From assembly GCA_023414355.1 (NCBI GenBank), contig JAEZOB010000052.1, positions 1 through 7,717 of the forward strand: DNA of 7,717 nucleotides. Reading direction: 5' to 3'. This document shows positions 1 through 7,509 of this stretch, one piece after another. A program made the translations under genes and the position numbers. The notes under the pieces are model-generated. The model did not search any database and had not been told where the DNA came from. It saw nothing but the letters and a program-made list of their open reading frames with translations. Every line of letters starts with the position of its first letter. Positions within the stretch are counted from its first letter, which is position 1. Source of the stretch: Bacillota bacterium (lineage in GTDB: Bacteria > Bacillota > Clostridia > Lachnospirales > Lachnospiraceae).

Positions 1-358
1 CACAGATGATCGCGCCTATTAGTACCGAAAGGTCTTAGGTGAGGAAAGTCCGAGCTTCAAAGGGCAGAGTGCCAGATAACGTCTGGTGGAGGTGACTCCA
101 AGGCTAGTGCAACAGAAATATACCGCCCGGTTTACCCGGGTAAGGATGGAAAGGTGGCTTAAGAGACCACCGCCTTACTGGTAACAGTAGGGGCTATGTA
201 AACCCCACTCGAAGCAAGACCGAACATAAAGCGATACGGTTGCCCGCCGTGCTTTAGGGTAGGTCGCGTAGTACCTTTTGGTACTGGAGCCACATGGTAA
301 CATGTGGTCAAGATAGATGACCATTCAAGACAGAACCCGGCTTATCGTGCTGCTCATA
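1..358 (+). ncRNA. rnpB: RNase P RNA (type A), 5' end cut by window edge
   Basis: This is the catalytic RNA of ribonuclease P, which removes 5' leaders from precursor tRNAs together with the RnpA protein. The conserved core is plain to see: GAGGAAAGTCCG (P4/CR-I) at 41-52, AACAGAAATATACCGCC near 111-127, GGTAAGGATGGAAAGGTG near 139-156, GTAAACCCC near 198-206, AGATAGATGACC at 311-322 and ACAGAACCCGGCTTA (CR-V, the other P4 strand) at 330-344. P3 folds near 12-40 around an ACC-GAAA-GGT hairpin. The layout is type A rather than the Bacillus type B. GTGCTGCTC at 347-355 is the 3' strand of P1. Only its partner's last bases (cac, 1-3) are in the window, so about six bases are missing. No U-rich terminator follows; the exact 3' end (about 355-360) is inferred. 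Confidence 0.96.
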
Positions 359-2018
359 CTTTAAAACAGCTTCCTCCTACAAATTCCTTCAGGATTGAAT
401 TCTTTGGAACAGTCTCACTCGGTGCCCCGATGAAATAGTCGAGGAACTTCAGTAATCTCTTTGCTTCCACATACTCTACACAGTTTCTGTCAATTCCAAA
501 TAAAATCGGTTCAGCATATTGCTTTAAAACTGCCAGCTCATAGATCAGGGCAGAATTAAACATCACATCTGCATCCTCCTGGAACGGAAAAATATTTTCA
601 TCCTCTCCTCTTCTGACTGAAGGCCACATGGATATCGTCTTCTGAGCAGAAGCACCTCTGGTTCTGGCATCCCTTACCATTCTGCGTAGCAGGCGACCAT
701 CCGTGGTTGGAATACGATTATGCTCGTCAATATTTAACTGAGTCAATGCACTGATATAAATTTTATACTTACTTTCCCTTGGAAGCGAATAAGACAAGGC
801 ATCATTTAATCCGTGTATTCCTTCTATCACAAGAATATCGTCCGGCCCCAGGGTCAGGAAATTTCCTTTATACTCCCGTTTACCGCTTACGAAATTGAAA
901 TCTGGTATCTGAACTGTCTTCCCATTCAGCAGGTCTGTCATATCTTTATTAAACTGCTCGAGATCAATTGCATTCAGGGCTTCAAAATTATACTCCCCCT
1001 TTTCATCCTTTGGCGTTCTCTCCCGATCTACGAAATAGTTATCCACTGCAATCGGATGGGGCTTTAGACCATGCGCCTTCAACTGTATGCTGAGACGATA
1101 GGAAAAGGTAGTCTTGCCTGAGGAGGATGGTCCGGCAATCATGATAAATTTCTTGCCCCCCGCTTTCTTAATTGCCTCGGCGATGTCGCTGATCTTCTTC
1201 TCCTGTAGTGCTTCTTGAACCAGAATCAAGTCATTCAGCTTTCCTTGGGCTATGACATCATTTAGGGCAGCCACATTAGGAATATCCATCATGTTTGCCC
1301 ACTCATTGGCTTCCTTTAATGTTTCATAGAGCTTCTGCTGTGGTACAAAACTCTCTACAATCGTAGGATTCTTCTTGTTCGGAAGCAGCAGCAAAACTCC
1401 TTCATCATATAGCATCAGATCAAAATAAGGAAGCATACCAGTACTCGGTGGCATATATCCGTAAAAATAATCCTCAAAACCATCCAGACTGTAGATATTC
1501 GTCTTTGAAACGCGACGATAGCGAAACAGCTTCTGCTTGTCGTACATCCGATAAAATCGGAATAGCTCAATGGCATCATCTGTTCCGACGCTGCGCTTCA
1601 TAAACGGAATATCCCTCTGGACAAGTTCTACCATTCTTCGTTTAATCGAAGCAATTCTTTCCTCAGTAATTGGAAACCGTCCGCTATACTCACAGTACAA
1701 ACCATTGCTTACGGTATATTCTACAGATACCTTCTCTACATTTTCATTACCGAACTCTGCATAAATCGCCTTAAGCATCATGAGAATCATACCTCGTTGA
1801 TATGTCTTTTGTCCCGCATCCTCCGAAGTAGTCACAAAGTTTATGGTACAATTATCAGTGACACGCTTAAAAAGCTCCCTGAGCTTGTTATTCACAAATG
1901 CAAGAATAATCTGACTCCCGTAATTCTTTTGAAAATCCCTGCTGATCTCAAGTAATGTCGTATTTGCAGGATATTCATACTCCTTATCGCCTATCTTCAC
2001 AATTACATTTGTATTCAT
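354..2018 (-). CDS. TGS-domain nucleoside kinase (uridine kinase/phosphoribulokinase-like)
   Basis: A predicted P-loop kinase of 554 residues in the uridine kinase/phosphoribulokinase superfamily, likely phosphorylating a nucleoside in the cytoplasm; the exact substrate cannot be read from sequence. Residues 1-65 form a TGS domain (MNTNVIVKIGDKEYEYP at the start). Residues about 70-215 resemble the second N-terminal domain of threonyl-tRNA synthetase, but the HxxxH editing motif is absent (YQRGMILMML stands in its place). The kinase domain spans about 289-530, with Walker A GPSSSGKT at 296-303, AVDNYF at 324-329, and VIEGIHGLND at 397-406. I chose ATG at 2018 because GGAGGT lies four bases upstream; a longer frame to 2075 lacks a good site. 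It is 96 bases downstream of trmK on the same strand. Its TGA stop overlaps the 3' end of rnpB on the other strand. Confidence 0.9.
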   Translation of the reverse strand: MNTNVIVKIGDKEYEYPANTTLLEISRDFQKNYGSQIILAFVNNKLRELFKRVTDNCTINFVTTSEDAGQKTYQRGMILMMLKAIYAEFGNENVEKVSVEYTVSNGLYCEYSGRFPITEERIASIKRRMVELVQRDIPFMKRSVGTDDAIELFRFYRMYDKQKLFRYRRVSKTNIYSLDGFEDYFYGYMPPSTGMLPYFDLMLYDEGVLLLLPNKKNPTIVESFVPQQKLYETLKEANEWANMMDIPNVAALNDVIAQGKLNDLILVQEALQEKKISDIAEAIKKAGGKKFIMIAGPSSSGKTTFSYRLSIQLKAHGLKPHPIAVDNYFVDRERTPKDEKGEYNFEALNAIDLEQFNKDMTDLLNGKTVQIPDFNFVSGKREYKGNFLTLGPDDILVIEGIHGLNDALSYSLPRESKYKIYISALTQLNIDEHNRIPTTDGRLLRRMVRDARTRGASAQKTISMWPSVRRGEDENIFPFQEDADVMFNSALIYELAVLKQYAEPILFGIDRNCVEYVEAKRLLKFLDYFIGAPSETVPKNSILKEFVGGSCFKV

Positions 2019-2022
2019 GATT

Positions 2023-2028
2023 ACCTCC
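2023..2028 (-). promoter_or_regulatory. Ribosome binding site deciding the nucleoside kinase start
   Basis: Read on the - strand, GGAGGT sits four bases before ATG at 2018. It supports the 554-residue start over the in-frame ATGs at 2030 and 2075. The 2030 ATG itself overlaps the GGAGGT. Confidence 0.75.
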
Positions 2029-2033
2029 ATTCC

Positions 2034-2049
2034 GCCACCATACGGTGGC
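2034..2049 (-). promoter_or_regulatory. GC-rich hairpin just before the nucleoside kinase ribosome binding site
   Basis: The - strand reads GCCACC-GTAT-GGTGGC, a perfect six-pair stem with a four-base loop, ending five bases before the Shine-Dalgarno. It has no U-tract, so it is not a normal terminator. A role in translation control, transcript stability or attenuation is only inference. Confidence 0.4.
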
Positions 2050-2089
2050 ACAAACAATACCTGAAAGAAGTTCAAAATGAAATTCCATA

Positions 2090-2107
2090 ACGAATTCTTG
2101 AATTCGT
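2090..2107. repeat. Short inverted repeat downstream of trmK
   Basis: ACGAATTC-TT-GAATTCGT is a perfect eight-base inverted repeat with a two-base centre, in the trmK-nucleoside kinase gap and 7 bases after the trmK stop. It is AT-rich and lacks a T-run on either side. It could be a protein-binding palindrome or a weak RNA hairpin; no function can be assigned. Confidence 0.4.
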
Positions 2108-2114
2108 ATGATTT

Positions 2115-2849
2115 CTATTTTGGAGTCCTTAGCTCCTTATCGAAATATTCAAGTCCTCTGTGTATTAATTCTATCTTTTCCATAAAATCCTTTTTGCGGG
2201 CAAGTGTATTATCCGTCTGTTCCGCATTCAGACTTCCAAGAACTTCTTCACAAATTCCAAGCTCCCATTGTAGATATTCCTTCAGAACAGGATGCCTCGC
2301 ATCCAGCAAAAGACGACCATAGTACAACTGTTCTTGCCTTATCAGGGTATAATCCGCCTGATTTTCAATACTTGTCCTCTGTACAGCCTTCATCATCACA
2401 TAATATTTACCGTCTTCCCTGACCATATTCTCCTTGATAATCAGGAAGCCCGATTGGGTCAGCATTTCACGAACCTTACCTATCTCAGACTGCGGCTGGA
2501 GGACTAGCTCCTTGATCTCTTTCAGAATATCCCGCCTTCTATTCAATATCTCTATGGTGAGTGCCCCACCCATACCGCCGATCAGAATTGTGTCTACCTC
2601 ACCAGGCTTTAGTTTTTCCAATCCGTCCGATTTTCTTACTTCAACTCTGTCATTACAGCCGTATCTCTTGACATTCTCTTTTGCTTTATCGACAGGTCCC
2701 TGATTCACATCCATGGCAATCACCTGAGGCGATATTCCACTGTCTGCCAGATAAATTGAGGTGTACGCATGGTCACACCCTACGTCCGCGATTCGATACC
2801 CTTGTGTTACTAAGTCTGCTACGGCTTGTAAACGTTTTGAAAGCTGCAT
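2115..2849 (-). CDS. trmK: tRNA (adenine(22)-N1)-methyltransferase
   Basis: A SAM-dependent enzyme of 244 residues that methylates N1 of adenine 22 in the D-arm region of bacterial tRNAs. The Rossmann-type methyltransferase fold is recognised from the SAM-binding motif DVGCDHAY (22-29), AMDVNQGPVDKAKEN (45-59) and the family signatures IGGMGG (90-95), VLQPQS (116-121) and EDGKYY (145-150). The remaining C-terminal part is helical and charged, as in this family, whose Bacillus member (formerly YqfN) is of similar size. ATG at 2849 is preceded by GGAG six bases away. It follows rpoD, as in many Firmicutes. The Nif3-like gene that often comes next is absent here, and a nucleoside kinase takes its place. 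A hairpin separates it from rpoD, so it may have its own promoter; I could not identify one firmly. Confidence 0.93.
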   Translation of the reverse strand: MQLSKRLQAVADLVTQGYRIADVGCDHAYTSIYLADSGISPQVIAMDVNQGPVDKAKENVKRYGCNDRVEVRKSDGLEKLKPGEVDTILIGGMGGALTIEILNRRRDILKEIKELVLQPQSEIGKVREMLTQSGFLIIKENMVREDGKYYVMMKAVQRTSIENQADYTLIRQEQLYYGRLLLDARHPVLKEYLQWELGICEEVLGSLNAEQTDNTLARKKDFMEKIELIHRGLEYFDKELRTPK

Positions 2850-3000
2850 TCTTCACTCCATCATTTCCGATTATTTTCCGAGACATGCATCCAGTACAGC
2901 CTCTAATTTTCCTGTATTATGTTCTTAATTGTAACATTATTCCCTCATCTTTTCCATAGAATTATTTCCTGTCCGAATGGGATCGCAAGACTTATTTCCC

Positions 3001-3078
3001 GAAAAGAGAAGGAGAACCGCTTCCCCATCCGGAGAAAAAAGTATTATCTTTTCTCCGCATGAAGGAAGCCGTTCTCCT
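3001..3078 (-). terminator. Long nested hairpin after rpoD, probable terminator
   Basis: Outer arms 3011-3024 (GGAGAACCGCTTCC on +) and 3064-3077 (GGAAGCCGTTCTCC) pair over 14 bases with one mismatch. Inner arms 3030-3038 (CGGAGAAAA) and 3049-3057 (TTTTCTCCG) pair perfectly over nine bases around a ten-base loop. CAT/ATG pairing between the two helices makes the structure almost continuous. On the - strand it starts 31 bases after the rpoD stop and is followed by TTCTCTTTTC, a broken U-tract that fits intrinsic termination. It is much longer than a usual terminator, so an RNA-processing or repeat-element role is possible. Confidence 0.55.
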
Positions 3079-3108
3079 CTTCCAATAGTATGAGGCGATT
3101 CTCGCTTC

Positions 3109-4203
3109 TTATTCCAAATAATCCTTCAATTTACGACTTCTGCTCGGGTGTCTGAGCTTACGAAGCGCCTTAGCTTCAATCTGACGAATTCGTTCCCTGG
3201 TGACGTTGAATTCCTTACCGACTTCCTCCAGCGTGCGCGCTCTTCCATCGTCGAGGCCAAAGCGCAGACGGAGTACCTTCTGTTCTCTCTCAGTCAGTGT
3301 TCCAAGGACCTCTACCAGCTGTTCCTTCAATAAGGTAAAGGCTGCGGCATCTGCCGGTACGGGAACATTATCATCCTGAATAAAGTCACCCAGATGGCTG
3401 TCCTCCTCTTCACCAATGGGGGTTTCTAACGAAACCGGTTCCTGGGAAATTTTCTGAATTTCTCTTACCCTGTCCACCGGCATATTCATTACTTCTGAGA
3501 TCTCCTCCGGGGAAGGCTCCCTGCCTAATTCCTGCAGCAGCTGACGCTGGACACGGGTCAATTTATTGATGGTCTCCACCATATGAACCGGGATACGAAT
3601 TGTTCTTGCCTGGTCTGCAATTGCTCGTGTAATTGCTTGTCTGATCCACCAGGTAGCGTAAGTACTGAACTTGTAACCCTTGCGATAATCAAACTTCTCT
3701 ACTGCTTTAATCAGACCAAGATTTCCTTCCTGAATCAAATCCAGGAAGAGCATTCCTCTGCCGACATAGCGCTTTGCGATGCTGACAACCAGACGCAGGT
3801 TTGCTTCTGCCAAACGTTTTTTGGCATAATCATCGCCATCCTCCATCTTTCTGGCCAGTTCAATCTCTTCATCCGCATTCAACAAAGGTACTTTACCGAT
3901 TTCCTTCAAATACATTCGAACAGGATCCTCTATACTGATTCCTTCAGGTATGGTTAAATCCAGAGGTTCCAGCTCCTCGTCATCCTCCAGAAGGATATCT
4001 TCCTCATCCTCCTCAGAAATGCGAAGAACATCTACATTATGCTTGTCCAGGAAATCATAAATTTTTTCGATACGCTGCGGGTCTAGCTCCATATCTGCAA
4101 AAAAGTCATTTACCTCCTGAAATTCCAGGACATTCTTCTTCTTTTCAGCAAAAACTAATAATTCCTTTAACCTCTCAGTAAACTTAACGATACTTTCGTC
4201 CAT
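3109..4203 (-). CDS. rpoD: RNA polymerase primary sigma factor (sigma-70/SigA)
   Basis: The housekeeping sigma factor, 364 residues, directs core RNA polymerase to -10/-35 promoters. A short region 1.1-like N-terminus is followed by an acidic stretch (about 64-80, rich in E and D). Then come region 1.2 (IEDPVRMYLKEIGKVPLL, 91-108), region 2 (about 131-201, with DLIQEGNLGLIKAVEKFDY, YKFSTYATWWIRQAITRAI and the melting and -10 contact residues), region 3 (about 210-286) and region 4 (about 298-351). Region 4 holds the -35-reading helix-turn-helix TLEEVGKEFNVTRERIRQIE. Length and layout match Firmicute SigA proteins, which lack the large insert seen in E. coli RpoD. ATG at 4203 follows GGAAGG by seven bases. 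It lies 101 bases downstream of dnaG, the usual partner. Nothing is truncated or missing. Confidence 0.98.
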   Translation of the reverse strand: MDESIVKFTERLKELLVFAEKKKNVLEFQEVNDFFADMELDPQRIEKIYDFLDKHNVDVLRISEEDEEDILLEDDEELEPLDLTIPEGISIEDPVRMYLKEIGKVPLLNADEEIELARKMEDGDDYAKKRLAEANLRLVVSIAKRYVGRGMLFLDLIQEGNLGLIKAVEKFDYRKGYKFSTYATWWIRQAITRAIADQARTIRIPVHMVETINKLTRVQRQLLQELGREPSPEEISEVMNMPVDRVREIQKISQEPVSLETPIGEEEDSHLGDFIQDDNVPVPADAAAFTLLKEQLVEVLGTLTEREQKVLRLRFGLDDGRARTLEEVGKEFNVTRERIRQIEAKALRKLRHPSRSRKLKDYLE

Positions 4204-4304
4204 AGATAATCCTTCCTTCTCAAACTCTTTTTATATTTTAACCATCATTTGATGAAATATGCAGTCCGTCAGGATGCCAAAGCCTGCAATACCGCATAAA
4301 CAGG

Positions 4305-6095
4305 CTAATTGCTGAAGGTAATGCTACGTTTCTTCAACTCAGTCTTCTCATTGATGATCTTCATCAGCAGTGCAGTATCATTTACCTCTATTGCTTTTTT
4401 GCTCTGCATATCCAGACTGTTCTCTTTCAGTCGGAGCACCGTGTCGGTCAAAGCTTTCTGCCATCCGGCCTCATCCATCTCACCCCGTATCCCCGCCGAG
4501 AAGAGAGCTGCAACCTCGGACTGCTCCTCCTTGCTTTCGAAGCAATTGATAATTTTTGCCGGATTCACTGTCTGTTCCTTCTCATATTGCCCGAATACCA
4601 GCCAGGCTACTTCCTTGTAAATTCCCTCCGTGAAATCCTCCGGCCCTAACAATCCTTTGATCTTCTCAAACAATGAATTATCCTCAATCAGCCAGGTTAA
4701 CATCAGTTTCTGTGATTTGGATATTCCATCCTCCGGTGCCTTCTTCGCTTTTGCCGCTTCATTTCTGAATTCCTTTGGTTCACCAGCTCCGATCACAATC
4801 TGGGAACCGATCTTATTTACCAGTCTCCTCAGCTGTTCAATATCGATCTGATATGCTTTTGCGATCGCTTCTATATAAAAATTACGCTCCAGTTCCTCAC
4901 CAAAGCCAATCAGTTTTCTTGCTGTTTCATGGAAGAACTTTGTCTTCTGTTCCGGATCTCCCATGTCATATTCCTTCTGCAGAACGTCGATCTCGAAGAA
5001 GAAGCTGCTCCTTGCTTCACTGATACGCTTCTGGAATTCTTCTGCTCCCAGAGCTTTGATAAACTCGTCAGGATCCTTATACGGCTTCATATTGATTACC
5101 TTGATCGAAAGTCCTGCTTCTTTTAAAATTGGAATTGCGCGTAGCGCAGCCTGCGTTCCGGCCTGATCACTGTCAAAGGTTAAAAGAACCTCATTGGTAT
5201 AGCGCTTTAAAAGATTGGCATGAAATGTTGTAAATGCTGTTCCCAGCGCAGCCACCGCATTGGTAAAGCCAGCCTGATGCAATGCGATGACGTCCATATA
5301 TCCCTCGCAAATCAGGAAATAATTCTTTCTTGATGCCTTCGCAAAATTTAATCCGTAAAGATTACGGCTTTTCTCAAAAACTCTGGTCTCTGGTGTATTT
5401 AGATACTTTGGTACTTCAGGTCCCGCATTTCCCATAACTCTGCCGCCAAATCCAATTACCCTGTGATTCGCATCCATAATCGGGAACATGACTCTGTCTC
5501 TGAATTTATCCCTGCCACCTAACCGTTCATCAATTGAGACAAGGCCTGACTGGGCAAGAAATTCATCCTCATACCCTTGCTTCTTCAGATAGCGATACAA
5601 GTCATCACTGAAACGGTTACTGTAACCTAATCCAAAATGCTTGATCGTATCCTCAGTAAGACCTCGCTTCACCAGATACTCATAGGCGGCTTGTCCCTCC
5701 TGGTTTTTAAATTGATAATAAAAATAGGTCGCTGCCTGCTTATTGACCTCGAGGAGCCTGCCCTTTAAGTCCGCTTGTCGTTTCTGTTCCTCAGAATACT
5801 CCTGTTCGGGAAGAGCTATTCCGGCACGTTCCGCCAAAAAACGCAGCGCTTCCAAAAAAGAGTAATTCTCATATTCCATGATAAAGGTAAATACATTGCC
5901 TCCTACTCCGCAACCGAAGCAGTGGTACATCTGCTTGGAAGCGCTGACGGAAAAGGATGGTGTCTTCTCATTGTGGAAAGGGCATAAGCCCATGTGGTTG
6001 CTGCCTTTCTTCTGCAGTCTTATGTAGGAGCCGATGACACTTACGATATCATTTCTGCTTCTGATTTCTTCAACCAGCTCGTCCGAATAAAACAT
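4305..6095 (-). CDS. dnaG: DNA primase
   Basis: Makes the short RNA primers that start Okazaki fragments at the replication fork, working with the DnaB-type helicase. The 596 residues show the family order. The N-terminal CHC2 zinc-binding domain has ligands C38, H41, C59 and C62 in LCPFHNEKTPSFSV and YHCFGCG. The polymerase core (about 115-345) has RVMFPIMD near 201-208 and a TOPRIM fold with E264 (CEGYMD), D308 and D310 (TFDSD) and DPD at 341-343 for metal binding. The C-terminal part (about 450-596) is a helical helicase-interaction domain and is poorly conserved, as expected. ATG at 6095 lies eight bases after AGGAGG. It sits between dgt (212 bases upstream) and rpoD (101 bases downstream). 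It appears intact and of normal length. Confidence 0.98.
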   Translation of the reverse strand: MFYSDELVEEIRSRNDIVSVIGSYIRLQKKGSNHMGLCPFHNEKTPSFSVSASKQMYHCFGCGVGGNVFTFIMEYENYSFLEALRFLAERAGIALPEQEYSEEQKRQADLKGRLLEVNKQAATYFYYQFKNQEGQAAYEYLVKRGLTEDTIKHFGLGYSNRFSDDLYRYLKKQGYEDEFLAQSGLVSIDERLGGRDKFRDRVMFPIMDANHRVIGFGGRVMGNAGPEVPKYLNTPETRVFEKSRNLYGLNFAKASRKNYFLICEGYMDVIALHQAGFTNAVAALGTAFTTFHANLLKRYTNEVLLTFDSDQAGTQAALRAIPILKEAGLSIKVINMKPYKDPDEFIKALGAEEFQKRISEARSSFFFEIDVLQKEYDMGDPEQKTKFFHETARKLIGFGEELERNFYIEAIAKAYQIDIEQLRRLVNKIGSQIVIGAGEPKEFRNEAAKAKKAPEDGISKSQKLMLTWLIEDNSLFEKIKGLLGPEDFTEGIYKEVAWLVFGQYEKEQTVNPAKIINCFESKEEQSEVAALFSAGIRGEMDEAGWQKALTDTVLRLKENSLDMQSKKAIEVNDTALLMKIINEKTELKKRSITFSN

Positions 6096-6201
6096 AGTGC
6101 GCTCCTCCTGTCATAGTTCAAAGATATATATATTATGTCATTGTATTTCCAAGTCATTCCATTTAGCAGTAAAGTTAAAACAATCATAAACCAACACTAT
6201 C

Positions 6202-6213
6202 AATATCGATATT
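6202..6213. repeat. 12-base perfect palindrome upstream of dnaG
   Basis: AATATCGATATT is self-complementary and lies in the AT-rich dgt-dnaG spacer, 107 bases before the dnaG start. Its position would suit an operator or a nucleoid-protein site, but AT-rich spacers can contain such words by chance. Confidence 0.3.
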
Positions 6214-6216
6214 ATG

Positions 6217-6328
6217 AATACACTCCAAGCTAATTACCATCAGCACTCCAGGTGTTTTATTAATACACACTCCAAGCCGATTACCATCAACCCTTCAAGG
6301 TATTTTATTAATACACACTCCAAGCTGA
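6217..6328. repeat. Tandem repeat of about 48 bases, 2.4 copies, overlapping the dgt 3' end
   Basis: Copy 1 is 6217-6261, copy 2 is 6262-6309 and partial copy 3 starts at 6310. Each opens with AATACA(CA)CTCCAAGC on the + strand. Copies 1 and 2 continue through ATTACCATCA, a short variable CTCCAGG/TTCAAGG segment and TTTTATT. The partial third copy is the coding tail of dgt (last codons S-A-W-S-V-Y and the TAA stop), so the others look like tandem duplications of the gene end and its downstream flank. The copies differ by several substitutions and a few indels, so the duplication is not very recent. Confidence 0.8.
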
Positions 6329-7330
6329 TGGGATCATCAGCTCCTTGAATTTGGTTACCGCATAGCGATCCGTCATTCCGGCGATATAGTCGCACACCGC
6401 CCGGTAAGCCGGCTCCTGCCTCTGCTCCATCCTTAGGATGAATTCTTCCGGAAGCTTCTCAAGATTATGCATGTAATATTCAAAAAGCATTTCCAAAAGC
6501 CGCTCCGCCTGCTCTTCCTGACTTTTCGCCTTCTTATTCATATATACACTTTCAAACATGAACTCCCGTAGGCTGTGCATCGCAGCCTCGATATTCGGGG
6601 ACATGATAATATCATTTTTATTTCTGCTGTTCGTTACAATATCGTGGATCAGGGTATCCAGTCTTTTTCCGAGACTGTGCCCGATCACATCGGTAAATTC
6701 CTGCGGTATCTCTTCTTCACTGATAATTTGACCGCGAATCGCATCGTCGATATCATGGTTTATATAAGCAATTTTGTCGCACAAACGAACAATCTTGCCT
6801 TCGAGAGTAGCGGGCCTGCCCTCCGTCATATGACTCCTGATGCCGTCTCTGACTTCTTTCGCAAGATTCAATCCCCTGCCATGATTCTCTAAAATCTCTA
6901 CTACACGGATGCTCTGTATATGGTGTTCAAAGCCTACGGGACAAATCCGGTTCAATGCGCGTTCTCCGGCATGGCCGAAAGGTGTATGTCCCAAATCATG
7001 ACCCAAAGCAATTGCTTCTGTCAAATCTTCATTCAATAGCAGTGCCTTCGCTATTGTCCTGGCAATCTGAGCCACCTCCAGGGTATGGGTAAGTCGGGTT
7101 CGGTAATGATCTCCCTCCGGAGCAAGAAACACCTGTGTCTTGTGCTTGAGCCTGCGAAAGGCCTTAGAGTGCAGAATACGATCCCTGTCTCTTTGATAAA
7201 TGGGGCGGATATCACAGGGCTCTTCGTAACGGTCCCTGCCGAGAGATCGGTCCGAAAATGCAGCGTAAGGACTCAAGATTTCGTGCTCTCTTTCTTCCAG
7301 CATTTGTCTGATGTTCAGACTTTGCTCCAT
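6308..7330 (-). CDS. dgt: dGTPase-like HD-domain triphosphohydrolase
   Basis: A cytoplasmic HD-superfamily enzyme of 340 residues, related to deoxyguanosine triphosphate triphosphohydrolase, which splits dNTPs into deoxynucleoside and triphosphate. The metal-binding H...HD...D set is present: H82 (RLTHTLEV), H111-D112 (GHDLGHTPFGHAGE) and D185 (RLCDKIAYINHDIDD). Other family marks are HSKAFRRLKHKTQV (54-67), EGDHYRTR (72-79) and GFEHHIQS (133-140). Substrate preference among dNTPs cannot be told from sequence. I chose ATG at 7330 because GGGAGGG lies six bases upstream; an in-frame ATG at 7366 would add 12 residues without a good site. It heads the dnaG-rpoD cluster, a common Clostridial arrangement. 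Its final codons fall inside a tandem repeat that continues downstream. I see no strong promoter in the AT-rich 7367-7509 region. Confidence 0.95.
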   Translation of the reverse strand: MEQSLNIRQMLEEREHEILSPYAAFSDRSLGRDRYEEPCDIRPIYQRDRDRILHSKAFRRLKHKTQVFLAPEGDHYRTRLTHTLEVAQIARTIAKALLLNEDLTEAIALGHDLGHTPFGHAGERALNRICPVGFEHHIQSIRVVEILENHGRGLNLAKEVRDGIRSHMTEGRPATLEGKIVRLCDKIAYINHDIDDAIRGQIISEEEIPQEFTDVIGHSLGKRLDTLIHDIVTNSRNKNDIIMSPNIEAAMHSLREFMFESVYMNKKAKSQEEQAERLLEMLFEYYMHNLEKLPEEFILRMEQRQEPAYRAVCDYIAGMTDRYAVTKFKELMIPSAWSVY

Positions 7331-7336
7331 GGTATT

Positions 7337-7343
7337 CCCTCCC
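7337..7343 (-). promoter_or_regulatory. Ribosome binding site deciding the dgt start
   Basis: GGGAGGG on the - strand lies six bases before ATG at 7330, which makes this start preferable to the in-frame ATG at 7366. Confidence 0.75.
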
Positions 7344-7509
7344 TTTCCGTGCTCATACAAACTCATACTACTAATATTCTACAAGGTCTTCCTATTTCCT
7401 TTTTTATTTTAAAAAAATTTTTCTTTCTAATCCACTTCACGATAATTCTGGTTTTTCAGGATTATTTTCACTTTCCGGTATTGCTCCAGAAGCATTTCCG
7501 GAAAACTCA

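Noticed and set aside
2925..2945. Possible trmK promoter -10 boxes (TACAAT or CATAAT, - strand)
   Set aside because: No acceptable -35 box is present at 16-18 bases from either one.
4281..4306. Inverted repeat AGCCTG/CAGGCT at the dnaG stop codon
   Set aside because: Six pairs with a 14-base loop and no U-tract; too weak to call a terminator.
6124..6152. Possible dnaG promoter: TTGGAA, then TATATA or ATATAT 16-17 bases on, - strand
   Set aside because: Both boxes match the consensus at only about four of six positions in an AT-rich stretch where such words are common.
7472..7504. Inverted CCGG repeats and the palindrome TTTCCGGAAA after the intron-adjacent frame
   Set aside because: The long hairpin has mismatches inside, no T-run follows, and it overlaps a possible coding frame, so no function can be supported.
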